Origin: Pseudomonadota bacterium
GTDB taxonomy: Bacteria > Pseudomonadota > Gammaproteobacteria > Pseudomonadales > Pseudohongiellaceae
Assembly (NCBI GenBank): GCA_027623555.1
Contig: JAQBSZ010000017.1
Span: 28,213 to 92,212, forward strand
Direction of reading: 5' to 3'
Length of the DNA stretch: 64,000 bases
The translations under genes were made by a program, and so were the position numbers. Shown piece after piece: positions 1 to 8,464 of the stretch (position 1 is the first letter of the stretch; each line of letters starts with the position of its first letter). The notes under the pieces are model-generated. The model had not been told where the DNA came from and did no database searches. It saw only the letters and a list, made by a program, of their open reading frames with translations.

Positions 1-96
1 AATTTCTTTATTATTTATTGCATTGCAGGGTAGAGTATCTATTCAGCCAAGTAAACTTGAGCAACGACCCTTCAATCCGACAGAACGCCTGACGCT

Positions 97-690
97 ATGA
101 CTCAGAACAAGCCATTATTCTTTCATAATCAGTCCGCTTTCCGAGACTGGTTACTGTTAAATCATGAGAACAAAACTGAGCTGTGGGTTGGCTACTATAA
201 AAAGCACACGGGCAAGCCAAGCCTTACCTGGCCACAATCTGTGGACGAAGGCTTGTGTTTCGGTTGGATAGACGGTTTACGCAAGTCAATAGATGCTAGT
301 CGTTACATGATCCGATTTACTCCGAGAAATCCCAATAGTCACTGGAGCCATGTAAATATTGAACGATTCAAGAAGCTGATGAAGCTGGGCCTCGTCGAGC
401 CAGCTGGCTTAGCAGCCTACGCTAAAAAGACCGCTAGGAATACCGGTAAGACTGCCTATGAACAGGCCAGGGTAGTCCTGGACAAGCACTATGAAAAGCA
501 AATTCAGCGCAATAGAAAAGCTTGGGCTTATTACAGCTCACTTGCTCCCTCGACTCGAAAACGCTATGACTGGTGGATCATGAATGCCAAGCAGGAAGCA
601 ACTCGACAGCGACGAATCGTTGTACTGATTGAGAGCTCAGAAAAAGGCGAGATGATTCCCGCTATGGTGTGGGGGAAACGGAATAAGTAG
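97..690 (+). CDS. YdeI/OmpD-associated family protein
   Basis: The 197-residue protein has the layout of the YdeI/OmpD-associated family: an N-terminal segment with LWVGYYKKHTGKPSLTW, then the family-typical GLCFGWIDG stretch near residue 55 and RFTPRNPNSHWS near residue 75. The C-terminal part is basic and resembles the YdeI helical tail (APSTRKRYDWWI). No signal peptide is seen, so it is probably cytoplasmic. The biochemical role is not established; E. coli members are linked to envelope stress and peptide tolerance. It ends one base before the converging BRCT gene. Family assignment is firm, function is not. Confidence 0.85.
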   Translation: MTQNKPLFFHNQSAFRDWLLLNHENKTELWVGYYKKHTGKPSLTWPQSVDEGLCFGWIDGLRKSIDASRYMIRFTPRNPNSHWSHVNIERFKKLMKLGLVEPAGLAAYAKKTARNTGKTAYEQARVVLDKHYEKQIQRNRKAWAYYSSLAPSTRKRYDWWIMNAKQEATRQRRIVVLIESSEKGEMIPAMVWGKRNK

Positions 691-691
691 C

Positions 692-1585
692 TCAGTGGGT
701 AAATTTGAGCAGCGTGCGTTCCGTAATAATTATTATTTTGTGTCCTTCTCGCTTGAGCAGTAATGCCTTTTCGATTTTTCGACCATGACTGGTATAGAGC
801 CAATCCTTACTCGCCAGAGTACCGATCACCAGATAATCGACAGTCTTGTTCACATTGGGCGATGTTTCAGCACCCAGGCAGCGCAACATTGTGTCCACAG
901 CGTTGCGATCACCACAGACAAAATCACCGGACAGGCAAAAAGTCGACCTGGCAATTTGCAATGAATCTATTTTGTCTTCCCAAACTTCTGTCGAGGCTTC
1001 AATAGTAACTTCACCGGCATCAGAGTCAGAGCCTGTTACCTGGTTTACTGTAATCAGCAAGTCGTCTCTTTCTTCTTCGCCGAGTATTCCATCATCGAGA
1101 ATATTCGCAAGTCGATGGACTATGACGCTGGCAGGCCAGCTATTCTTAATTGATTCATTGCGGTCGAGCCATGTCGAGAGAGCACCAATTTCGTCATCGT
1201 TGAGCACACCGTCCGAGGCAACCCCCGTCAAAAAGCCGATTAACTCATTGACATGACCCACTCCGGGAGAGGCACTGGATTCATTTTCTGAGACAATTTC
1301 CTGGATTCTGGATTGCATCTGCTGCAATTCATCGGGGCTGATCTGACCGTCTTCGAGGATATCTCCTACTTTCGACAAGATCTCCAGCAGATTCTTGTCT
1401 TCATTCAAGTACTGCTGAGATTTCAACCAGGAGTCGAGAAACAATAACTCCTTTTCATTCAATCGCTTATCAGCTACCACTCCAGACAGGATGCCCTTGA
1501 GTCCATACAAGGCACGCTCCCGCTCCCGAGTGAAACTGAATGCCTGGGACAGCGATTGGCTCTCGAATTCTTTGGAAACGTCCAC
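692..1585 (-). CDS. BRCT-domain protein with two TerB-like acidic helical repeats
   Basis: A 297-residue protein. Residues about 25-95 and 110-180 are two similar helical segments, each with a GILSGVVADKRLNEKE or GFLTGVASDGVLNDDE core, reminiscent of TerB-like domains. Residues about 215-295 form a BRCT domain of the type that closes NAD-dependent DNA ligases (FCLSGDF, LGAETSPNVNKTVDYLVIG, KIEKALLLKREGHKIIIITE). There is no ligase catalytic domain, so it is not a truncated LigA. Such proteins are usually annotated only as BRCT-domain proteins. A role in DNA or protein binding is inference. The gene faces the YdeI-like gene tail to tail. Confidence 0.75.
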   Translation of the reverse strand: MDVSKEFESQSLSQAFSFTRERERALYGLKGILSGVVADKRLNEKELLFLDSWLKSQQYLNEDKNLLEILSKVGDILEDGQISPDELQQMQSRIQEIVSENESSASPGVGHVNELIGFLTGVASDGVLNDDEIGALSTWLDRNESIKNSWPASVIVHRLANILDDGILGEEERDDLLITVNQVTGSDSDAGEVTIEASTEVWEDKIDSLQIARSTFCLSGDFVCGDRNAVDTMLRCLGAETSPNVNKTVDYLVIGTLASKDWLYTSHGRKIEKALLLKREGHKIIIITERTLLKFTH

Positions 1586-1762
1586 AACCCTCTACCTTCA
1601 ATATGTAAGGATTTTCTTACGTCGGTCATCATAAAACTTTCATCTATGCCTGTCGAAACTTTTGCGCTACCCCAATTGGAATCCTGTATCCATCCCTCTA
1701 CATGGGACATTTTCTAAGCTGACCTTGTGCGATACACTTGCTAATCCTCGGGAATCCATACT

Positions 1763-2107
1763 ATGAGCCAGATCGAGCACACCAATCAACCCGGGCCTTC
1801 GGTCCAGAAGTCCTTCATGGCAAGGATGCTGGCGGGTGAATATGGCCTGGCCATAACCTATTGGGCACTGTATTTTTTCGGATGCAGCATCTTCTTCGTA
1901 CTCGGAAGTCGAATGGTTGATAACGAACAATGGCTTGCCTACCTGGTTATTGCTGCCTTGATGCTGGCTTATACTGTCATCCTCATCATTGGAATACGGG
2001 CGGCCTACAAGGGACCACAACTGTGGAAGGTAATGTCCAGAACTTCTTCAGTATTTATGATTATAAATATACTGGTGGGTATCAGCACTATCGGATTCAT
2101 CTATTGA
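1763..2107 (+). CDS. small inner-membrane protein of unknown function
   Basis: A 114-residue protein with a short polar N-terminus and three predicted membrane helices (about residues 32-52, 60-80 and 90-112). I recognise no family. The gene stands 55 bases upstream of the thioredoxin-fold/UGSC operon and runs in the same direction, so it could be its first gene. It carries no redox cysteine motif that would tie it to that system. Confidence 0.6.
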   Translation: MSQIEHTNQPGPSVQKSFMARMLAGEYGLAITYWALYFFGCSIFFVLGSRMVDNEQWLAYLVIAALMLAYTVILIIGIRAAYKGPQLWKVMSRTSSVFMIINILVGISTIGFIY

Positions 2108-2162
2108 TAGTGCTTCATCTGCTTGTCCATACATACCGAGTCATTGCTGAGAGATCGAGTCT

Positions 2163-3605
2163 TTGAACACGTCATCAACCCACAACTATTCCCTGGTCGT
2201 TAAGAAAGACTGCCCCACCTGCTTGCTAATTGAACCCGTCATCCGGCAGCTGGTGGAAAATTTTGCTGGATCGCTGAACATCTATGTGCAGGACGATCCG
2301 CAGTTCCCGGAAAGCATCCAATCGAAGATTGATGATTCCTCCCTGGAGTTTTCCTATCACAATCACATAGAGATCGTTCCCACGTTGATACGCTTTACCA
2401 ATGGTACCGAAGATTCCCGCATTCATGGGTGGGATAAGAGTCAATGGCAGGAATTTACCGGAATTGAGTATCTCGGTGCTGAACTGGTGGAATTTAAACC
2501 GGGCTGCGGCTCCAAGACTCTGGACCCCGGCATGGAAGAAGTTCTGACTCTGCGTTTTGACAGCGCAGGCTTAACCGCTCGCAAAGTACAACTGGAAGAG
2601 TCTGAAGATATTATCGAAGCTTGCTATGAACGAGGCTGGACTGATGGATTGCCAGTTGTACCGCCTACCCCTCTTCGTGTAATACGTATGTTGGCAGGGA
2701 CTAACCGGGTCGCCACCGAAGTGATTGGGCAAGTGCCCCCCGACAACATTTCCTGCACAGTAGAAAAAGTTGCCATCAACGCAGTAATGGCAGGCTGCAA
2801 ACCCGAATATATGCCGGTAGTGCTTGCCTCACTCCAGGCAGCACTGAAGGACGAATTTTGTATGCATGGCTTGCTCTGCACGACTTATTTCTCGTCTCCG
2901 GTAATGATTGTTAATGGCCCTGTAACCAGGCAGATTGGTATGAATTCTGGCGTCAATGCCCTGGGGCAGGGCAATCGTGCCAATGCAACGATCGGCAGAG
3001 CACTGCAATTAATCATAAGGAATGTCGGTGGTGGTATTCCTGGCGGTATCGACCGGGCCGCCATGGGCAATCCGGGAAAATATACCTACTGTTTCGCGGA
3101 AGATGAGTCGGACCCTGATTGGACATCACTGGCTATGGACCGCGGATACGACCGTGGCGATTCTGTTATTAACCTGTTTGCCGGCGAAGGCTTGCAAGCT
3201 TTTGTCGATCAACAATCTCGAGAGCCAGCATCGCTGGCCAAGAATCTCGCTAACAGCTTGCGCAGTGTTGTAAACACCCGATCCTTCGGGCTTGCCGATG
3301 CAATTGTAGTGATTAGCCCTGAGCATCGCCGGGTTATCAGAGATGGAGGCTGGAACAAGGAGAAATTGAGACAGGCATTGTACGATGAATTAGTGACACC
3401 TGGCTCTGAAATTGTTCGTGGCAAGGATGGTATTGCCGAAGGCATGCCAGAGAGACTGAAAGACAAATTACTCAACAAGTTCAGAGATGATGGGCTTCAT
3501 ATCGTCAGCGCTGGCGGCAAAGCAGGAATGTTTTCTGCCATAATTAGTGGCTGGGTTGCATCCGGAGAACGGGGCAGCCAGCTGGTTTCACAATTAATTG
3601 AATAA
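2163..3605 (+). CDS. thioredoxin-fold (CPTC) protein with a large conserved C-terminal domain, UGSC partner
   Basis: A 480-residue protein. Residues 1-110 resemble a thioredoxin fold with a CPTC redox motif (residues 17-20) and a cis-proline-like VPTLIRF segment. Residues about 130-480 form a conserved domain I cannot name; it begins with a GCGSK motif and contains ERGWTDGLPVVPPT, GIPGGIDRAAMGNPGKYTYCFAED and a glycine-rich C-terminus. An in-frame TGA at 2148 leaves TTG 2163 as the only upstream start. It ends 12 bases before the UGSC selenoprotein gene, and a thiolase follows, so the three are probably cotranscribed. A role as redox partner of the selenoprotein is inference from linkage and the CxxC motif. 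Confidence 0.75.
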   Translation: MNTSSTHNYSLVVKKDCPTCLLIEPVIRQLVENFAGSLNIYVQDDPQFPESIQSKIDDSSLEFSYHNHIEIVPTLIRFTNGTEDSRIHGWDKSQWQEFTGIEYLGAELVEFKPGCGSKTLDPGMEEVLTLRFDSAGLTARKVQLEESEDIIEACYERGWTDGLPVVPPTPLRVIRMLAGTNRVATEVIGQVPPDNISCTVEKVAINAVMAGCKPEYMPVVLASLQAALKDEFCMHGLLCTTYFSSPVMIVNGPVTRQIGMNSGVNALGQGNRANATIGRALQLIIRNVGGGIPGGIDRAAMGNPGKYTYCFAEDESDPDWTSLAMDRGYDRGDSVINLFAGEGLQAFVDQQSREPASLAKNLANSLRSVVNTRSFGLADAIVVISPEHRRVIRDGGWNKEKLRQALYDELVTPGSEIVRGKDGIAEGMPERLKDKLLNKFRDDGLHIVSAGGKAGMFSAIISGWVASGERGSQLVSQLIE

Positions 3606-3617
3606 GGGGAGAATGTC

Positions 3618-4142
3618 ATGAGTAGCGATACCGTCATGCTGGACCCAACGGCGGAGTTGCAACCTGTAGAGAAACAACTGGTTGAGCGGCTTAATAGCCT
3701 GGCGGGTGCCACCGTGGGACTGCTGGATATTTCAAAGCCGCGCGGCAAGGAATTTCTCGATGAGATTGCCAAACTGTTGGAGGATATGGGAGCCAAGGTG
3801 AATCGGTATATGAAACCGACTTTCGCCCGAGTCGCGCCAAAGGAACTCAACCAGAGAATCAGTGTAGAGTGTGACGCTGTAATTGAAGGATTAGCCGACT
3901 GAGGTTCATGTACCTCGTGCAGTTTGCATGACATCATGGATCTGGAAAGTCGCGGCATTCCTTCAGGTTTCATTGCGTCCAGTGAGTTTCAAGAGGCCGC
4001 CGATGCACAACAAAAGTCCCTCGGCATCAAGGCAGCCCGCGTTTTTGTCCCTCACCCGATACAAGATAGAACCGATGCGGAAATGACAGAATTGGCTCGG
4101 CAATCGATCGAACTGGTCGCTGCGCTAATTGTCAAAAGTTAG
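3618..4142 (+). CDS. UGSC-family selenoprotein (UGA at 3900-3902 read as Sec)
   Basis: The reading frame from ATG 3618 meets a TGA at 3900-3902 and continues in the same frame to TAG 4140-4142 without another stop. Reading TGA as selenocysteine gives 174 residues with Sec95-Gly-Ser-Cys98, then T-S-Cys101. This matches the UGSC motif after which the family is named, and the downstream half (DLESRGIPSGFIASSEF) is as protein-like as the upstream half. A stem-loop directly after the UGA fits a bacterial SECIS. Sec95 and Cys98 form a UxxC redox pair. The gene sits 12 bases after the CPTC protein and 18 before a thiolase. The substrate is unknown. Standard gene callers would truncate it at residue 94 or split it in two. 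Confidence 0.88.
3903..3940 (+). promoter_or_regulatory. putative bacterial SECIS element
   Basis: Immediately 3' of the UGA the RNA can fold into an upper stem UCGUGC/GCAUGA (3915-3920 with 3926-3931) capped by the loop AGUUU (3921-3925). After an internal loop there is a lower stem UUCAUG/CAUGGA (3905-3910 with 3935-3940). The loop lies 18 bases after the UGA and has a G within its first two bases. This agrees with the published bacterial SECIS consensus (loop of 3-14 nt, G in the first two positions, 16-37 nt from the UGA). Paired by eye, not by energy calculation. Confidence 0.65.
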
Positions 4143-4160
4143 CAACAGCTGGAGAACCTA

Positions 4161-5345
4161 ATGAGTAGAGAAGCAGTAATTGTAGCAACCGCCAGAACGC
4201 CAATCGGCAAAGCTTACCGAGGCGCCTTTAATGACACCGCTGCACCAACTCTGGGTGGGCATGTCATTGCCGAAGCAGTCAGGAGAGCAGGCATTGATCC
4301 TGGCGAAGTTGATGACGTGGTCATGGGCTGCGCCATGCAGCAAGGATCGTCGGGAGCCAACATTGGACGAACATCAGGTGTTGCCGCAGGTTTGCCTAGC
4401 ACAGTGGCGGGCATGAGCATAGATCGTCAATGTGCATCTGGCATGATGGCCATTGCCACTGCCGCCAAGCAGATCGTCTCTGATCAGATGCCGATCGTCA
4501 TTGGTGGTGGATTAGAGTCCGTCAGCCTGGTACAGAATGAACATCGTAATGCCTATCGAGCCCAGGATCCGAATGTAATCGCCAAGTCGGAACACGCCTA
4601 CATGTCAATGCTGGAAACTGCCGAGATTGTCTCCAAACGCTATAACATTTCACGGGATAAGCAGGATGAGTTTGCTCTGCAGAGTCAACAGCGAACCGCA
4701 GCGGCACAACTGGCCGGTAAATTCGATGCTGAAATCGCTCCTCTTCCATCGAAGATGGTTTTCGTCGACAAAGAAACCAAGCAACAGAGTGTTCACGATG
4801 TAAATCTCGAGAAAGATGAGGGCAATCGTCCAACGACCACCCTGGAAGGACTGGTAGGACTGAAACCGGTATTTGAGGGGGGAGTAATAACGGCGGGTAA
4901 CGCCAGCCAACTCTCCGATGGTGCCTCTGCATCAGTTTTAATGGATAGCAAACTTGCCGAACAGAAGGGGCTCGAACCCCTCGGTGCCTACCGTGGAATT
5001 GCAGTGGCTGGTCTCGATCCAGACGAAATGGGTATCGGCCCGGTGTACGCAGTACCGAAGCTACTAAAGCGCTTCAATCTGAGCATCGACGATATCGGTC
5101 TGTGGGAACTGAACGAAGCCTTTGCCGTCCAGGTTGTCTACTGCCGTGACAAGCTGGGCATTCCCAATGAACTCCTCAATGTTAACGGTGGTGCGATCTC
5201 CATTGGCCACCCCTATGGCATGAGCGGCGCACGACTGGTTGGACATGCCTTGATAGAAGGCAAACGTCGCGGAGCGAAATACGTGGTTTGCACGATGTGT
5301 GTCGGCGGCGGCATGGGTGCTGCAGGATTGTTTGAGGTATTTTAG
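4161..5345 (+). CDS. thiolase (acetyl-CoA C-acyltransferase)
   Basis: A 394-residue thiolase of normal length. The nucleophile Cys91 lies in [10 protein letters not shown], the catalytic His in [19 protein letters not shown], and the second active-site Cys in [13 protein letters not shown] at the C-terminus. It carries out thiolytic cleavage of 3-ketoacyl-CoA in degradation, or the reverse condensation. The start ATG has GGAG upstream. It follows the selenoprotein gene by 18 bases on the same strand and is probably cotranscribed, an unusual setting for a thiolase. It is distinct from the second thiolase at 40.8 kb. Confidence 0.93.
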   Translation: MSREAVIVATARTPIGKAYRGAFNDTAAPTLGGHVIAEAVRRAGIDPGEVDDVVMGCAMQQGSSGANIGRTSGVAAGLPSTVAGMSIDRQCASGMMAIATAAKQIVSDQMPIVIGGGLESVSLVQNEHRNAYRAQDPNVIAKSEHAYMSMLETAEIVSKRYNISRDKQDEFALQSQQRTAAAQLAGKFDAEIAPLPSKMVFVDKETKQQSVHDVNLEKDEGNRPTTTLEGLVGLKPVFEGGVITAGNASQLSDGASASVLMDSKLAEQKGLEPLGAYRGIAVAGLDPDEMGIGPVYAVPKLLKRFNLSIDDIGLWELNEAFAVQVVYCRDKLGIPNELLNVNGGAISIGHPYGMSGARLVGHALIEGKRRGAKYVVCTMCVGGGMGAAGLFEVF

Positions 5346-5451
5346 AAAGCTACTGCGGTTGTGTCCAAGGATGGACGGTATGCCAAAAATGCAGGGGCTT
5401 GTTCGGCTGGGAATACTTTCATCTTGATGTTTTTTGTAGCGACGCGAAAGA

Positions 5452-5997
5452 CTACATACAGACTGAATCAATAAAGTTAATCGTGGCTGCCTCATCGAAT
5501 TCGGCTGCAGGCAGTTGTTGATTGCTGGTCGATGCTACTTTTCGCTCATTAATATTACTAAGCAGGATGCTGCCGAATTCAGTCACGATGGTTTGCTGAA
5601 ACTCAGCATCCACAGCAATATACCGGTCGCGGCGATATTCCAGGCCTGCCAGGAAGCTGAAACTTAGTTCAGCCTTTTCCTCGATAGTCATTCTGCCGTT
5701 TTCTGGATCTCTATAAAATCGGCACATGGCGCTGTCACTGTTAAAGCCGCGACTGAATTCGCCGTAGTAAGTCTCTAGCACTTCGATAAAAGCCTCCAGA
5801 TCGGCACCATCTATTCCCGGATTATTCACCAGCCTGCCCGTAGTGCGAAACGTCTGCAGTGTGCTGGTGATGTAGCGAAAGCTCGCTTCGGCACTTTCAA
5901 GTAAAGGCGGCGTCAGCGAAGATTGTGCTGCAACGCCTCCTCCTGAGTTAGTAACAACCATTACCACGATAGCGCTCGTCAACCAGGTACGTCTCAT
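5452..5997 (-). CDS. exported protein of unknown function
   Basis: A 181-residue protein with an N-terminal signal peptide (hydrophobic residues 5-22, probable cleavage after GVAAQ). The mature part is mostly helical and acidic, with two cysteines (CRFY and a terminal SVCM) that could form a disulfide in the periplasm. I recognise no domain. It converges with the thiolase gene, about 100 bases away. Confidence 0.65.
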   Translation of the reverse strand: MRRTWLTSAIVVMVVTNSGGGVAAQSSLTPPLLESAEASFRYITSTLQTFRTTGRLVNNPGIDGADLEAFIEVLETYYGEFSRGFNSDSAMCRFYRDPENGRMTIEEKAELSFSFLAGLEYRRDRYIAVDAEFQQTIVTEFGSILLSNINERKVASTSNQQLPAAEFDEAATINFIDSVCM

Positions 5998-6043
5998 CTA
6001 TTGTCCTTACTACTGTGGGTGAAACTCGATCGGCTATTCTCCA

Positions 6044-6427
6044 TTATTTCGGCCCAACGAGGTTATACGGATTGCCGTAGAGATCTCGAATGATACCCGA
6101 GATGCCCCAGGGTACTTCCGAGGCAGCATCCACGATCTCCACGCCACTTGCTTCCAGCTTCTTCATGTCAGCCTTGCAATCGTCACTACTCAACACCGTC
6201 ATCAGATTCTTCCCAATGCGTGACTTTTCATCACTGCTGTGGGCTGGGTGCAAGACAAGCTGAGTGTCTGGATTATTTTTTGGAGATACCGTTAACCAGC
6301 GCATGCCGGGAAGCACGGCGCTGTTATCCATGACTATGTCAAAATCGAGGTTGTTCACATACCAATCGCAAGCCGCCTGTTGATCTTCAACGTAAACGGT
6401 AATATGAGAAACTCTGTTTATAGTCAT
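6044..6427 (-). CDS. VOC-family (glyoxalase/dioxygenase fold) protein
   Basis: One vicinal-oxygen-chelate module: RVSHITVYVEDQQAACDWYVNNLDF at the start (first beta strand and helix), then MRWLTVSPK and the closing DLYGNPYNLVGP strand. A TTG twelve bases upstream is in frame, but ATG 6427 is better placed behind a GGGGAT sequence, giving about 127 residues. Metal-ligand positions look only partly conserved, so lyase, dioxygenase or binding roles are all possible. Its stop is 24 bases from the arfB stop-to-start interval on the same strand, so the two may be cotranscribed. Confidence 0.8.
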   Translation of the reverse strand: MTINRVSHITVYVEDQQAACDWYVNNLDFDIVMDNSAVLPGMRWLTVSPKNNPDTQLVLHPAHSSDEKSRIGKNLMTVLSSDDCKADMKKLEASGVEIVDAASEVPWGISGIIRDLYGNPYNLVGPK

Positions 6428-6451
6428 ACCAATCCCCAACAGTGGTCTTTG

Positions 6452-6865
6452 TTATTGGTTATCCAGCGAACTTTTCGCTGAGCGTCCCTGTTTTTTCTCC
6501 CCGGCGTGTTTCTTGTCTTTCAGGCGTTTCTCTTTAGCTCTTCTACTCGGCCTGGTTGCAATTCGCCTCTTACGTGGTACATTTACTTTCGCCAGCAGTT
6601 TCTCCAATCTATCAATCGCGTCTTGTCTGTTCTTATCCTGACTGCGAAAGCGTTGTGCCTTTATGAGTAGGATGCCCTCTTTGCTTATCCTTTTATCAGC
6701 ATGGTTCAACAACTTGTTCTTCAAGTAATCCGATAAACTGGATTTTGCAATGTCAAATCGAAGCTGAATTGCCGTTGAAACTTTGTTGACATGTTGACCA
6801 CCCGGACCACTGGCCCGTATGGCACATATTTCGAAATCCGCTTCGTGAAGACTTATCTTGCTCAT
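6452..6865 (-). CDS. arfB: alternative ribosome-rescue factor ArfB (peptidyl-tRNA hydrolase)
   Basis: A 137-residue protein with a release-factor GGQ motif (residues 22-24, in ASGPGGQHVNKVSTAIQLRF) and a long, very basic, disordered C-terminal tail (RKRRIATRPSRRAKEKRLKDKKHAG). That is the ArfB/YaeJ layout. ArfB places its tail in the empty mRNA channel of stalled ribosomes and hydrolyses the peptidyl-tRNA. Length is normal. Its 5' leader carries a 12-bp tandem repeat instead of a clear Shine-Dalgarno sequence. Confidence 0.93.
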   Translation of the reverse strand: MSKISLHEADFEICAIRASGPGGQHVNKVSTAIQLRFDIAKSSLSDYLKNKLLNHADKRISKEGILLIKAQRFRSQDKNRQDAIDRLEKLLAKVNVPRKRRIATRPSRRAKEKRLKDKKHAGEKKQGRSAKSSLDNQ

Positions 6866-6905
6866 CTATCTGCTTATCTTTCTGTTTATCTTTCTAGTTA
6901 TTTTC
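6864..6905. repeat. 12-bp degenerate tandem repeat upstream of arfB
   Basis: Three full units of about ATCTTTCTGTTT (6864-6875, 6876-6887, 6888-6899) and a partial fourth abut the arfB start codon, which reads to the left. On the arfB strand the units are AGAAAGATAA-like and occupy the ribosome-binding region. Confidence 0.7.
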
Positions 6906-7021
6906 CGGCACTGACAAATAGCAATTCCTGCAATCCAATCCTACCCGATTCGAGGAAGTGACGGCACCGTTTATCGCCAGGGGAAACCCCTTATAACCCG
7001 TGTTTCCTGCTGTACTGTCCT

Positions 7022-7057
7022 GAATTCCTGCTTCGCACCGGAATTCTTGCTTCGCAC
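7022..7057. repeat. 17-bp direct repeat in intergenic region
   Basis: GAATTCCTGCTTCGCAC (7022-7038) and GAATTCTTGCTTCGCAC (7041-7057) differ at one base and lie 19 bp apart start to start. They sit in the 296-bp spacer between arfB and the ABC transporter. I see no other gene in that spacer. Confidence 0.7.
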
Positions 7058-7161
7058 TGCTGTCTAGGTTAATGTCGATGTTTCTTCCGAATTCAGGGAG
7101 TTACGTCTGAGCCAAGCCAATAACACCTGGTGTAAAATCAATCGAAGAAGACTAAACACCC

Positions 7162-8421
7162 ATGAAAAAATTGCCTATTGTCCCGTATTTGAAACCCCTT
7201 CTGCTGGCCACACTATTATCTGCAAGCAGCGCTGTTCAGGCCCAGGAACCCGTGCGAATCGCCTTCATGGATCCGCTGTCCGGCGCCTTCGCTTCAATTG
7301 GCACCAGCGGCCTGAAACAGATTCAATTCGCCGCCGATTACTTGTTCAATTCCAAAGGTGGCATTCTGGGTGGCCGCATGATCGAGATCGTGCCGCTGGA
7401 TAATCAACAAAGCCCGACCGAAACCCAGATACAATTTCGCCGTGCGGTTAGCGATAACTTGCAAATCATTGTCCAGGGTAATAGTTCAGCCGTAGCGAAT
7501 GCTCTGAATTCGGCGGTCACCCGACACAATCGACGCAACCCGGGTCAGGAAATATTGCAGATCAATTATTCTGCCGTCGATCCAATCCTTACCGAAGAAA
7601 ATTGCAGCTTCTGGCATTTTCGGTTCGATGCTCATGCCGTAATGAAGTTGAATGTCCTCACTGACTATATTGCCGAGAATCAAGACCTCAAGAGCGTCTA
7701 CATAATTGGACAAGACTACTCGTTTGGTCAAGTCGTGTCCGATACGTCGATAAGATTGCTGAACGAGAAGCGGCCTGATATTGAGATCGTTGGCAACGAA
7801 TTCCATCCCATCGGGCAAGTGAAAGATTTTACCCCCTACGTGACGAAAATCGTTTCATCGGGTGCCGACGCAGTCATCACTGGCAATTTCGGTGCGGACA
7901 TGGTCTCCCTGGCTCGCTCCATCATCGATAATGGCCTGGATATTCCAATCTATACGTTCTATGCCGCCTACGATGGCATCACCGCCACGCTGGGTGCCGA
8001 TGGCAAGAACAAGATTCGACTGATTCACAATGAAACCTCCAACCCGATTCCGACAGAAGAGCGCAAAGCCTTTATTCGTGCCTTCAAGGCGGCCAATCCA
8101 AATAATGACGTTACTCAACCACGCATCATAAATGCGCTTTCGATGATAGTCGCGGCGATGGAAGAAACGCAGAGTACCGATCCTTATGATATCGCCACAG
8201 CACTGGAAGACATGCGTTTTACCACACTCAGTGGTGAAGAGATCTGGATGCGCGGAGAAGACCATCAGATTTTCCAGTCTCTGCATATCTCAGTACATAC
8301 TGACGAAGGAGTAGAGTTCGATGCCGACAATTCCGGTTTCGGATTGTTCAGTGAATTTCATGTGCCTGCGGAAGAGACCATCGTGCCGGTAAACTGCAGC
8401 ATGGATCGCCCGCGCCGTTAG
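7162..8421 (+). CDS. ABC transporter substrate-binding protein, branched-chain amino acid/urea type
   Basis: A 419-residue periplasmic binding protein with a signal peptide cleaved near AVQAQEP (residues 22-28). The mature start VRIAFMDPLSGAFASIGTSG is typical of type-I (LivJ/UrtA-like) receptors, followed by LKSVYIIGQDYSFG and the two-lobe pattern DAVITGNFGADMVSLARS. It is the first gene of a complete five-gene transporter. The ligand cannot be told from sequence; amino acids, amides, urea and aromatic acids are all handled by this class. Confidence 0.92.
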   Translation: MKKLPIVPYLKPLLLATLLSASSAVQAQEPVRIAFMDPLSGAFASIGTSGLKQIQFAADYLFNSKGGILGGRMIEIVPLDNQQSPTETQIQFRRAVSDNLQIIVQGNSSAVANALNSAVTRHNRRNPGQEILQINYSAVDPILTEENCSFWHFRFDAHAVMKLNVLTDYIAENQDLKSVYIIGQDYSFGQVVSDTSIRLLNEKRPDIEIVGNEFHPIGQVKDFTPYVTKIVSSGADAVITGNFGADMVSLARSIIDNGLDIPIYTFYAAYDGITATLGADGKNKIRLIHNETSNPIPTEERKAFIRAFKAANPNNDVTQPRIINALSMIVAAMEETQSTDPYDIATALEDMRFTTLSGEEIWMRGEDHQIFQSLHISVHTDEGVEFDADNSGFGLFSEFHVPAEETIVPVNCSMDRPRR

Positions 8422-8464
8422 TCCGGTTCGTAAGCAGTTACAGAACAGAATCCCCATTAGCCCA

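Noticed and set aside
3924..4142. Independent 72-residue gene with a TTG start
   Set aside because: It is the downstream half of the UGSC selenoprotein; the residues before the TTG, including GSCTSCS, belong to the same protein.
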